This document shows, one piece after another, positions 1 to 5,875 of a stretch of 13,218 bases of DNA. Each line of letters begins with the position of its first letter. The stretch's first letter is position 1. Position numbers and translations under genes: made by a program. The stretch is from Flavobacterium psychrophilum (GTDB taxonomy: Bacteria; Bacteroidota; Bacteroidia; Flavobacteriales; Flavobacteriaceae): positions 1 to 13,218 of the forward strand of contig CAMCTL010000095.1 in the NCBI GenBank assembly GCA_945878515.1, given 5' to 3'. The notes beneath the pieces are model-generated. The model ran no database searches. It was not told the DNA's origin and saw only the letters and a program-made list of their open reading frames with translations.

Positions 1-222
1 ATTTGCAGATGCCTCTAAAATCTGAAAATCTATTCCTTTTGATTTTAAAATATAAGCGGCATATAGCCCTGCTGCACCTGCACCAATAATTACAACCTTT
101 CCGTCATAGCGGATATCTTCAAATAAGGTGTCTTTTTCGCAAGCATGAAGAAATGTTGAAGGAATTAAAAGTCCGCCAATTGAGAGTAAAGTTGATTGTT
201 TAATAAAATGTCGTCTATCCAT
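1..222 (-). CDS. FAD-dependent oxidoreductase (amine-oxidase type), N-terminal part
   Basis: Only the first 74 codons are inside the window; the gene runs off the left edge. The start is the ATG at 220-222. Residues 1-8 (MDRRHFIK) fit a twin-arginine export motif, followed by a hydrophobic stretch ending in LHAC (Cys28), which could be a lipobox. A Rossmann dinucleotide-binding stretch follows (VVIIGAGAAG, about residues 43-52) and ends in an acidic residue of the LEAS type at about 69-72, as in FAD-binding amine oxidases. I infer an exported, possibly lipid-anchored flavoprotein. The substrate cannot be told because the catalytic part is missing. Confidence 0.8.
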   Translation of the reverse strand, partial: MDRRHFIKQSTLLSIGGLLIPSTFLHACEKDTLFEDIRYDGKVVIIGAGAAGLYAAYILKSKGIDFQILEASAN

Positions 223-277
223 TTTGTTAAGATTGTTGTCGGCATTGTTTGTCCTTTTAGGGTCGCCGCTACTTTGA

Positions 278-391
278 GATTGCAAAAAAACCTGATAATC
301 CTGATAACAAATATACTAAAATTCTTGTAAGAAAAGTAAAGATTTTGTCTACTTAACAATGCAACAGATTCAAGGAATTTCAAATGTTTAA
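278..391 (+). mobile_element. IS1182-like transposase 5' end, remnant 1
   Basis: This segment aligns with those at 1866 and 3041: a leader of about 80 bases beginning with a GCAAAAAAACCT-type tract, then an ATG at 359 coding MQQIQGIS before a stop at 389-391. MQxIQGIS is how many Bacteroidota IS1182-family transposases begin. The copy breaks off exactly at the hairpin element that starts at about 388. No inverted-repeat end was identified. This is a decayed fragment and not a working gene. Confidence 0.6.
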
Positions 392-440
392 CGCTGGTTT
401 CATTGTTCGGCTTGCAGCCGCAACGAACCCTTAACTGTTA
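388..440. repeat. attC-like hairpin element 1
   Basis: A TAAC box (389-392) is followed by a hairpin at 396-430 whose loop-proximal arms are CGGCT/AGCCG, then a GTTA box (437-440). The arms carry the same asymmetric TT bulge as the hairpin at 5760-5796. The stop codon of the next minus-strand gene lies 9 bases further on (450-452). In gene orientation the distal box reads GTTAAAC, which does fit the integron GTTRRRY pattern; the other box does not fit RYYYAAC. Confidence 0.6.
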
Positions 441-449
441 TGAGAAGTG

Positions 450-596
450 CTAAGGTTTTACTCTAGTAATTTTATTATCTTTTAGGATCACAAGTTCACT
501 GTTCATTTTCTTTTTGAACTCAATTAATTTGTCGTAAACTTTATCCATTCCTTCCAAAATTTTGGTTTGGTTCGGTGTCATTTTATGTGTTTCCAT
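450..596 (-). CDS. Small partner protein of a zeta-toxin-like gene (48 aa)
   Basis: The protein has 48 residues, begins METHKMTPNQ and ends NSELVILKDNKITRVKP. Its middle is a charged, probably helical stretch (EGMDKVYDKLIEFKKK) and the end is short and beta-like. Its ATG overlaps the last 14 bases of the zeta-like reading frame, so the two were probably translated together. Small proteins of this shape commonly follow zeta-like kinases in Bacteroidota. A role as antitoxin or stabilising partner is inferred from position only. It is intact although the kinase gene is broken. Second in-frame start: Met6. Confidence 0.6.
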   Translation of the reverse strand: METHKMTPNQTKILEGMDKVYDKLIEFKKKMNSELVILKDNKITRVKP

Positions 597-1154
597 GATA
601 ATAGTTTTTAAGTTTATTGAATTTGGTTTCGCTAAAAATATCGATTTCAGTTTCTAAAGTTTTTTTAGCAATCAAATCGTGTTTTCCTTCTTAGTTATCA
701 AATATCATTACTTCATCAGCAATTGGAAGATAAATTTCAAACAGGTTTTTTATTCCATTTAAATATCTACGTTTTTATAACTTCAGTTTCAATATTATGT
801 CCACCTTCTAAAACTCTTGTTTTAACTTTTTCAATTGCTAACTCTACATTTTGAAGCCAAAAGAATAAAAGAGTAACGTTTTAGTTTTTGCTTTTCGCTT
901 CTACAATTTTTGATTTATAGCTTTTAGTTGCTAATGTAGTTTCAAAAGCAAAGTTTTTATTGGTTTCTAAAAGTTCGTTTATTCTTTTCAGCATTATTCT
1001 TCCAGCTTCGAAGGAAACTTTTTCCGGTTGAAAAGGCGACAAACCTTTAGCGATTTCATCTGCGTTTACAAATTCTTTACAATCTAATATCTCAGGCAAT
1101 ATAGTAAAAGAAGCAGTCGTCTTTCCAGCTCCGTTACAACCTGCAATTTTTCAT
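583..1154 (-). pseudogene. Zeta-toxin-family nucleotide kinase, multiply disrupted
   Basis: Joined across its lesions, the frame encodes about 190 residues. It starts with a P-loop (IAGCNGAGKTT), then VNADEIAKGLSP, then an FETTL segment, as in zeta-toxin / AAA-type kinases, which phosphorylate UDP-sugars or other small substrates. Four lesions are visible. The ATG at 1152-1154 is out of frame with the P-loop. An in-frame TAA lies at 881-883 where a tyrosine codon would be expected. An extra base sits in the T-run at 772-776, inside what should read VIKRRYLNG. An in-frame TAA lies at 691-693. The original stop at 583-585 overlaps the next start. The last half still reads as conserved protein, so the decay looks recent, or the lesions are sequencing errors. 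Confidence 0.8.
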
Positions 1155-1159
1155 AGTTG

Positions 1160-1167
1160 CAAATGTA
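1160..1167 (-). promoter_or_regulatory. Possible -7 promoter box of the zeta-like gene
   Basis: On the minus strand the sequence reads TACATTTG, an exact match to the Bacteroidota -7 consensus TAnnTTTG, five bases upstream of the ATG at 1154. A clear -33 TTG at the usual distance is missing. If used, the transcript would be nearly leaderless. Confidence 0.35.
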
Positions 1168-1222
1168 ATTAATTCAATTTTTAACCGCTATTTCTTGGTT
1201 ACGAATTTTTCAAAGCATTTCT

Positions 1223-1354
1223 CACAACGGTTGATGCTAGTGCTCGTATCGGTTTATGGAATTTTTTATTTCCATTATGTATTAATCGAAGTTATGAAAA
1301 GTAAACAAACAATTTACCGAAAAGTAGCCTTGGGTTTTTGCATTTGTTGTCGGA
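1223..1354. repeat. Degenerate attC-like element 2
   Basis: A CACAACG box at 1223-1229 is matched by a TGTTGTCG box at about 1346-1353. The pair brackets about 115 bases of AT-rich sequence between the start of the zeta-like gene and the stop of the DinB-like gene, which lies eight bases beyond. The stem inside is weak, so this assignment depends mostly on box sequence and position. Confidence 0.35.
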
Positions 1355-1361
1355 AGTGTTT

Positions 1362-1832
1362 TTATGCAGCGTCGATTACAATTTTTTTAATCAATACAAT
1401 TTGTCCTAAATGATAATAACTATGCTCAATCATAGCGTCAATGTTTCTTTGAAAGGTTCCGTACTTTTCCTCTACAAAAATTTGTTTTAGTTTTTCATTT
1501 GACATTTGCTCAATCAAGTTTGCAAATTCTTCACTGTCTGTCCAAAATTTTGACAAAAAAGTTTCCCAATCATTTTGAGATGCAATAGATGGAAAATCAA
1601 AACTAAATTTGTCTTTAATATCAAGTGTTCCACCTTTCAAAACACTTTTTATTCCATTGATATAATAATGAATATGTTGGGCTAAAACAGCAATTGTGTT
1701 TAAAGATTCCAATTTGGTTGTTGCTATTTGCCAATTTACGTTCGATAGTTGGTCTTTAAAATTTGTATTTGCTATCCAAGTACCATTTAGAATAACTTCT
1801 CTAAAGCGATTAGCTAGTTGATGATTTTCCAT
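1362..1832 (-). CDS. DinB-like / DUF1572-type four-helix protein
   Basis: The protein has 156 residues, which is typical for the DinB-like superfamily of four-helix-bundle proteins. A histidine near residue 53 (AQHIHYY) and the pair in HSYYH (His137, His141) fit the usual three-histidine metal site. Family members include thiol-dependent transferases and many of unknown substrate, so no reaction is assigned. The stop lies just inside the CTGTT-type box of element 2, so the gene appears to be a single-gene cassette. Upstream of its start the sequence is disturbed by an IS remnant, so its original promoter may be lost. Confidence 0.8.
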   Translation of the reverse strand: MENHQLANRFREVILNGTWIANTNFKDQLSNVNWQIATTKLESLNTIAVLAQHIHYYINGIKSVLKGGTLDIKDKFSFDFPSIASQNDWETFLSKFWTDSEEFANLIEQMSNEKLKQIFVEEKYGTFQRNIDAMIEHSYYHLGQIVLIKKIVIDAA

Positions 1833-1865
1833 TTGTTCTTTTTTCTAAATATTTCAGCTACTTTC

Positions 1866-2071
1866 AAACTGCGAAAAAACCTCACAATCCTTCCAACAAA
1901 TATATTAAAAACACCTGTAAGAAAAATAAAGATTTTGTATATTTTACGATGCAACAGACCCAAGGAATTTCCCTTTAAAAGCGGCAAGTACACAGCTTAA
2001 AAGACACCATCAGCCAACACAATCCGGTTCGATTTATCGACGCTTTTGTGACTAGCATTTACCGAAATCGC
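1866..2071 (+). mobile_element. IS1182-like transposase 5' end, remnant 2
   Basis: The leader matches remnant 3 (CTCACAATCCTTCCAACAAA and GTAAGAAAAA blocks). ATG at 1949 then codes MQQTQGISL before a stop. Homology resumes in another frame with DTISQHNPVRFIDAFV, again as in IS1182-family N-termini, so the fragment carries a frameshift. It ends next to a terminator-like hairpin that also occurs beside remnant 3 and at 5663. The whole block at 1866-2120 could be an internally deleted, MITE-like copy, but no terminal inverted repeats were found. Confidence 0.65.
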
Positions 2072-2074
2072 TCC

Positions 2075-2099
2075 AAAAAAAAGAGGCTCATTTGCTTCT
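2075..2099 (-). terminator. Degenerate intrinsic terminator after the VOC gene
   Basis: Read on the minus strand, AGAAGC and GCCTCT form a six-pair stem with one mismatch and a six-base loop, followed by a run of seven T. It lies 26 bases after the VOC stop codon, in the right place to end that transcript. The same hairpin with a perfect stem is present at 3295 and 5663. Confidence 0.45.
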
Positions 2100-2103
2100 T
2101 GAT

Positions 2104-2120
2104 CCCGATAGCTATCTGGG
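2104..2120. repeat. Short palindrome CCCGATAGCTATC(T)GGG
   Basis: The ten-base palindrome GATAGCTATC is extended by CCC and GGG with one unpaired T. It lies five bases from the VOC stop codon. It may be a transposon scar or a dispersed palindrome; nothing else supports a role. Confidence 0.4.
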
Positions 2121-2124
2121 AACT

Positions 2125-2517
2125 CTATTTGTCTGAATGAAATCCAATAGTATTGCCCTCTGTATCCATTGCAACCGAGCAAAAACCGTGTTCTCCAATA
2201 GGAAACTTGTCTTGCAAAACTTTTCCGCCTGCTTTTTCAACTCTTGCAGTTTCAACTGCACAATCTTCGCAAGTGAAGTAAACCAATGTTCCACCTGTTC
2301 CGGGTTTCATTTCGCTTGTCTTACATAAAGCTCCGCTAATATTGTTTTCACCTTGTGCCCAAGGAAAACTTAACATTTCCAAGTCTCCAAATTCGCCTGG
2401 TGCTTGCATTGGAATCATCTCTATTTGTAAAACGGCCTCGTAAAACATTTGAGCTCTGCTCATATCTTCTACATAAATTTCTACCCAAGTAAATGGGTTT
2501 TTTATTTGTGTTGTCAT
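2125..2517 (-). CDS. VOC (glyoxalase/bleomycin-resistance fold) protein
   Basis: The protein has 130 residues, about the length of a one-domain VOC protein with two beta-alpha-beta-beta-beta modules. The first module opens with FTWVEIYVEDMSRAQMFYEA (residues 9-28). The second covers residues 75-127 and ends MDTEGNTIGFHS. Glu13 and Glu120 occupy usual metal-ligand positions. Members bind a divalent metal and act on small electrophiles or antibiotics; this sequence does not say which. Its start lies 32 bases after the stop of the membrane-protein gene on the same strand, so the two may be cotranscribed. The final residues run into a palindrome and may not be the original C-terminus. Confidence 0.85.
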   Translation of the reverse strand: MTTQIKNPFTWVEIYVEDMSRAQMFYEAVLQIEMIPMQAPGEFGDLEMLSFPWAQGENNISGALCKTSEMKPGTGGTLVYFTCEDCAVETARVEKAGGKVLQDKFPIGEHGFCSVAMDTEGNTIGFHSDK

Positions 2518-2549
2518 GCTTATTTTATTTAATAATTATTTTTATCGTA

Positions 2550-2939
2550 TTATTTTGTTGTTTTATTGATTAACCAAATTAGGATAGCGTTTATCAGTGT
2601 CAATATTGTGAAAAACTTTTCAAAGGTTGTTTCAGCAAAAACATTACCAATAGTGTTAAGTACAAAAATTCCAAAGAAAACCCACAAAATTGTGGTTACT
2701 GCTTTCCCCCCTAAAACATAACTTACATATTCTCCTTTTTGCAATAGAACAAAAATGAAAAAAGAATTTATCAAAATAGAAAGAGTTTCAAAAACATACA
2801 TTTCTTCAACTGTTTTCAATCGTCCTCCCCAAGTTATTTCAAATGGAATAACCCGAACTAATATCAATAAATGAAATATTGTCGCCAAAACTGAAATGAA
2901 AATTAAAACATTTACGTATTTAGCATTATTCTTTACCAT
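2550..2939 (-). CDS. Four-helix membrane protein of unknown function
   Basis: The protein has 129 residues. Four hydrophobic segments are visible at about 9-31, 50-66, 79-99 and 107-124. Between helices 1 and 2 is a polar loop (GGRLKTVEEM). I do not recognise the family. It is probably an inner-membrane protein. It sits upstream of the VOC gene in a likely two-gene unit. Start at the ATG 2937-2939; no Shine-Dalgarno sequence is seen, as is normal for Bacteroidota. Confidence 0.7.
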   Translation of the reverse strand: MVKNNAKYVNVLIFISVLATIFHLLILVRVIPFEITWGGRLKTVEEMYVFETLSILINSFFIFVLLQKGEYVSYVLGGKAVTTILWVFFGIFVLNTIGNVFAETTFEKFFTILTLINAILIWLINKTTK

Positions 2940-3040
2940 ATATCTTAATAATTTATCCCCTTGCTTTTAAAATTGTTATGTTTGTTTTTATCGTTTAAGT
3001 GTCTGTTTATGCTGTCGTTTTGCAATGCCCGCTGGCGTCA

Positions 3041-3241
3041 GACTGCAAAAAAACCTCACAATCCTTCCAACAAATATACTAAAATACTTGTAAGAAAAAC
3101 TAAAGTTTTGTATATCTAACAATGCAACACATCCAAGGAATTTCCCGACAGCAGCTGCAATTAGTCCGTTTAGAAGATACCATCAGTCAAGACAATCCGG
3201 TTCGGTTTATAGATGCTTTTGTGAACAGTATGAACCTATAG
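3041..3241 (+). mobile_element. IS1182-like transposase 5' end, remnant 3 (best preserved)
   Basis: After a leader of about 80 bases shared with remnants 1 and 2, ATG at 3122 opens a 39-codon frame. It starts MQHIQGISRQQLQL, continues with QDNPVRFIDAFVNS and stops at 3239-3241. This is recognisably the N-terminus of an IS1182-family (DDE) transposase, normally about 450-520 residues long; the catalytic part is absent. About 22 bases further on begins the 175-bp direct repeat that borders the IS91 unit. Confidence 0.75.
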
Positions 3242-3294
3242 AAAATAGGTTTAAGTAGCGGGTAAACACTAAAAAATGATCTTGAAATCCCTCC

Positions 3295-3318
3295 AAAAAA
3301 AGAGGCGCACTTGCCTCT
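3295..3318 (-). terminator. Intrinsic terminator (left repeat)
   Basis: On the minus strand a perfect six-pair stem AGAGGC/GCCTCT with a six-base loop is followed by a run of T. It would stop minus-strand transcription leaving the array or the back of the IS91 unit. Confidence 0.6.
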
Positions 3319-3383
3319 CGTAATTCTCTCTAAATTCTTTTCGATAACTCCATAGTGTTGACGCTAGCGTAATCGGTTCCGTT

Positions 3384-3437
3384 CAACACGAGTTTTATTG
3401 TTCGTGCTACGAATGCAACGAAACTCTAGCTGTTGGC
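3384..3437. repeat. attC-like hairpin element, left of the IS91 unit
   Basis: The order is CAAC box (3384-3387), hairpin 3390-3426 with GAGTTT/AAACTC at its base and TTCGT/ACGAA near the loop, then TAGC and TGTTGGC (3431-3437). Compared with the copy at 5754-5807, both arms have changed together: GAG..CTC here against GGG..CCC there. Confidence 0.6.
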
Positions 3438-3633
3438 GGGATTATTTATTAGTCGCAATCAACGTGTAATCTATGTTGAACTAAACCTTCGGTAGCACTC
3501 GCGATGATTTTGTACCTTTCAAAGATAATTAAAACTTTGAAATTATGACTACAAAAAAAAGCATCCAGATGATTTAAGAGAAAACAAAATTCTCAACCAA
3601 GCCAAGCGAGAAGTTCCGGGATTTGAAGAGCTA

Positions 3634-4500
3634 TTGGCTCGTTTTGAGCGCACCGTTTCGGTATTGGGTCGAAGCCAAAGCACGTTTAGTAATTATTCAC
3701 GCCACGTGGCTTCGATTTCGTTGTACTTTGGCAAAATCCCTACGGAATTGGATCCCGAACAAGTTCAAGACTACTTGTTTTACCAACAAAAAAAGTCCAA
3801 AACTCCATCGCAAACCTATTTTAAACACTGTGTTTATGGGCTGCGGTTTTTGCTGAAATCCGAAGGGCTTCCGTATGAATACCTTCGACTTCCGTCGATA
3901 AAACACGAGAAAACGCTTCCTGTTGTATTGAGCAAAGAAGAAGTTTGGGCAATGCTTAAAAACGCTAAACTGCTCAAACACCGCATTCTTATTGGGTTAC
4001 TTTATGGCTGCGGATTGCAATGTATGGAAGCCAGAAGCGTTCGTTTGCAGGACTTGGATTTGGATAGAAAACAACTCAAAGTCGTGCAAGGCAAAGGTAG
4101 AAAAGACCGTTATGTGCCACTTTCTGAACATTTAATTCGAGGATTAATAAAATACATCAACGCCGAAAAACCACAAGAGTACCTCTTTAACGGTCAGCCC
4201 AACGGGCAAGCAGGAGGCGATTTTGACAGTAGGTATTCGCAGCGAGGTGTGCAATGGGCGGTAAAACATGTTGCCAAAGTGGCTGGCATAAAAAAAGAAG
4301 TGCATACCCACACCCTGCGGCACTCTTATGCCACACATTTGCTAGAAGATGGTATGGATATTATGACCCTAAAAGATCTTTTGGGACATCAAAATATTGA
4401 GACCACGATGGAGTATTTGCACATTGCTCAACTCGAGAGTCAGCGCATTTTTAGTCCACTCGATACACTTTTTGCACAATGTCGCCCGAGTTTGAAGTAG
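3634..4500 (+). CDS. Tyrosine recombinase of IS91-type unit, probably defective
   Basis: Coordinates begin at a TTG codon. The frame is open back to 3541, and the natural ATG is probably at 3545, followed by MTTKKKHPDDLRENKILNQ. Reaching it needs one more A in the A8 tract at 3553-3560. Numbering from 3634, a SAM-like N-terminal domain covers about 5-85 and the catalytic domain 95-270. Visible catalytic residues are Lys154, His226, Arg229 (HTLRH), His252 (LLGHQ) and Tyr261 (MEYLHI). The first catalytic arginine, expected in GCGLR, is Gln129 (codon CAA at 4018-4020). I see no integron-integrase insertion between motifs. The gene overlaps the transposase start by 22 bases. Confidence 0.8.
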   Translation: MARFERTVSVLGRSQSTFSNYSRHVASISLYFGKIPTELDPEQVQDYLFYQQKKSKTPSQTYFKHCVYGLRFLLKSEGLPYEYLRLPSIKHEKTLPVVLSKEEVWAMLKNAKLLKHRILIGLLYGCGLQCMEARSVRLQDLDLDRKQLKVVQGKGRKDRYVPLSEHLIRGLIKYINAEKPQEYLFNGQPNGQAGGDFDSRYSQRGVQWAVKHVAKVAGIKKEVHTHTLRHSYATHLLEDGMDIMTLKDLLGHQNIETTMEYLHIAQLESQRIFSPLDTLFAQCRPSLK

Positions 4501-5594
4501 CCGATGTCTTGCGAAAAGTAGGTTCGAAAATCGAGAGTTATGGTTTGAATACTTGGCAATTGCGAACGTTGTCGTCCATCAAAAGATGCAGAACAGTCGA
4601 TTTGGGCGGTCATATTGATGCTTGCGATGAGTGTGGAAATCTGACCATTAGTTACAACTCTTGCAGGAACAGGCATTGTCCCAAATGTCAGGGCAATAAA
4701 CGAGAAGATTGGATACAGGCTAGAGCAACAGAACTCTTGCCTGTGCCTTACTTCCACGTGGTTTTTACTTTGCCCGATAGTATTAATGCATTGGCGATTC
4801 ATAGTCCAAAATTGGTTTATGACACGCTCTTTGAAGCCACTTGGGAAACGCTATCAACCTTTGGCAAAACCAAGAAAATGCAAATGGGAATGATTGCGGT
4901 TTTGCACACTTGGGGACAACAATTGAGCTTGCATCCGCACCTGCATTGCATTGTGCCTGGTGGCGGTGTAGATAAAGATGGCGTTTGGAAAAACAGTAGA
5001 GTGGATGGCAAATTTCTATTCCCAGTCAAAGCCTTATCGAAGGTTTTTAGGGCTAAATATTGCCAAAAACTCAAAGAAAAAGAACCGAGACAATACGAGC
5101 AAATTCGGCAAGCGTTGTGGCAAAAACCTTGGGTTGTTTTTGCTAAAAAGCCTTTTGGAACTCCCAAGTCGGTGGTGGAATATTTGGGAAGATATACGCA
5201 TAAAATAGCCATTAGCAACCAAAGAATCAAAAGTATAGACAACGAAAATGTAACTTTTGAGTACAAGGATTATCGAGTGGCGGGCGTCAAAAAACAAATG
5301 ACACTCACGCATCAAGAGTTCATCAGGCGATTTGCTTTGCACATTTTACCCAAACGCTTTGTCAAGATTCGGCATTATGGTTTTTTGAGCAGCACTTGGA
5401 AGCGGGAAAAGCTGAAACTTTTGCAGGAAAAACTCCAAGTAAAAGTCCTAGAGAAAGCGGAAAGGAAACCATTTATGCCCAAATGTACGTGTTGCAAAAC
5501 GGGCAATTTGCATCGAATAGCGGTTTTCGACCAGCGAGGTCCACCTGCTTGGTATCTTGGCGGTAGCCAAAACACCATTCCCTGTAAAAACTAA
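4479..5594 (+). CDS. IS91-family HUH transposase
   Basis: The protein has 371 residues, close to family length, with no break. A zinc-binding N-terminal domain shows Cys49, Cys52, Cys62, His66, Cys67 and Cys70. The HUH motif is HPHLH (152-156). The tyrosine motif YLGRYTHK (235-242) holds the Tyr-x3-Tyr pair typical of IS91 transposases. A basic, cysteine-rich tail (CTCCKTGNLHRI) closes the protein. It nicks one strand and drives rolling-circle transposition from an origin-like end. It is probably translated together with the recombinase. Confidence 0.93.
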   Translation: MSPEFEVADVLRKVGSKIESYGLNTWQLRTLSSIKRCRTVDLGGHIDACDECGNLTISYNSCRNRHCPKCQGNKREDWIQARATELLPVPYFHVVFTLPDSINALAIHSPKLVYDTLFEATWETLSTFGKTKKMQMGMIAVLHTWGQQLSLHPHLHCIVPGGGVDKDGVWKNSRVDGKFLFPVKALSKVFRAKYCQKLKEKEPRQYEQIRQALWQKPWVVFAKKPFGTPKSVVEYLGRYTHKIAISNQRIKSIDNENVTFEYKDYRVAGVKKQMTLTHQEFIRRFALHILPKRFVKIRHYGFLSSTWKREKLKLLQEKLQVKVLEKAERKPFMPKCTCCKTGNLHRIAVFDQRGPPAWYLGGSQNTIPCKN

Positions 5595-5604
5595 ATTATG
5601 GGTA

Positions 5605-5619
5605 GGGCATATTATGCCC
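5605..5619. other. Small hairpin after the transposase stop
   Basis: GGGCAT-ATT-ATGCCC forms a perfect six-pair stem with a three-base loop, 11 bases after the transposase stop codon. IS91-family elements have a hairpin near the end used as replication origin, so this is a candidate for that end. It has no T-run and so is not a convincing terminator. Confidence 0.4.
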
Positions 5620-5662
5620 AAAAGTGACTGAAAACACTATAAAATGACCTTGAAATCACTCC

Positions 5663-5688
5663 AAAAAAAAAGAGGCGCACTTGCCTCT
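5663..5688 (-). terminator. Intrinsic terminator (right repeat)
   Basis: On the minus strand AGAGGC/GCCTCT forms a perfect six-pair stem with a six-base loop, followed by eight to nine T's. It is the first terminator after the BamA-like gene, though about 450 bases beyond its stop. Confidence 0.6.
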
Positions 5689-5699
5689 TGTAATTCTCT

Positions 5700-5768
5700 C
5701 TAAATTCTTTTCGATAACTCCATAGGGTTGACGCTAGCGTAATCGGTTCCGTTCAACACGGGGTTCAT
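5700..5768 (-). other. Possible 22-codon ORF inside the right repeat
   Basis: The frame begins at an ATG in the hairpin (5766-5768), reads MNPVLNGTDYAS then VNPMELSKRI, and stops at 5700-5702, 11 bases before the terminator. In the left repeat the same frame is kept (LNGTDYAS, MELSKRI) but the ATG is an ATA. The one visible codon change in the shared part is Pro to Thr. It could be the trapped 3' end of a gene or a small peptide gene; evidence for translation is weak. Confidence 0.2.
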
Positions 5769-5807
5769 TGTTCGGCTTACAGCCGCAACGAACCCCTAGC
5801 TGTTGGC
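5754..5807. repeat. attC-like hairpin element, right of the IS91 unit
   Basis: The order is CAAC box (5754-5757), hairpin 5760-5796 with arms GGGGTTC/GAACCCC and CGGCT/AGCCG, a TT bulge on the left arm and loop TAC, then TAGCTGTTGGC. The hairpin is closely similar to element 1 at 396-430, more so than to its partner in the left direct repeat. Confidence 0.65.
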
Positions 5808-5875
5808 AGATGCCCTTTATTCTTTCTGTTTCCGTTCTGTTTTGCAATCCTTTAATAATTAGGTTGCGGGTTTCA

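Larger units (their letters stand above)
3264..3437. repeat. Long direct repeat, left copy
   Basis: This 174-bp block starts AAACACT, holds a terminator hairpin, a GTGTTGA/TCAACAC inverted repeat around CGCTAGCG, a second long hairpin (3390-3426) and a closing CTGTTGGC. It recurs at 5632-5807. The first 125 bases or so differ at only about six substitutions plus two A's. The second hairpin differs much more, but stays paired. Confidence 0.9.
3264..5807 (+). mobile_element. IS91-family unit with tyrosine recombinase, between direct repeats
   Basis: About 2.2 kb of unique plus-strand sequence encoding a recombinase and an HUH transposase sits between two copies of a 175-bp repeat. IS91-family elements move by rolling-circle transposition, and some carry a phage-integrase-like gene in front of the transposase. 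They usually lack inverted repeats and do not duplicate their target. The long direct repeats are therefore not an ordinary target duplication. They may be the pre-existing cassette-border element on either side, or part of the mobile unit itself. The exact ends are not determined. Confidence 0.6.
5632..5807. repeat. Long direct repeat, right copy
   Basis: This is the second copy of the 3264-3437 block, 176 bp long. It includes the terminator, the CGCTAGCG palindrome and the closing TAGCTGTTGGC. It is two A's longer in the terminator tract than the left copy. Confidence 0.9.

Noticed and set aside
165..383. A 72-codon minus-strand frame over the left IS remnant
   Set aside because: It crosses the flavoprotein start and the IS1182-like leader in another frame and has no protein character of its own.
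2112..2328. Further short frames on both strands over the VOC gene
   Set aside because: They are out-of-frame shadows of the VOC coding sequence.
3356..3388. Possible tRNA-like or riboswitch fold at GTGTTGA..TCAACAC
   Set aside because: The seven-base inverted repeat with an internal CGCTAGCG does not extend to a cloverleaf or any known riboswitch core.
3634..4500. Integron integrase (IntI) for the attC-like array
   Set aside because: The gene overlaps an IS91 transposase, has no visible IntI-specific insertion, and lacks the first catalytic arginine.
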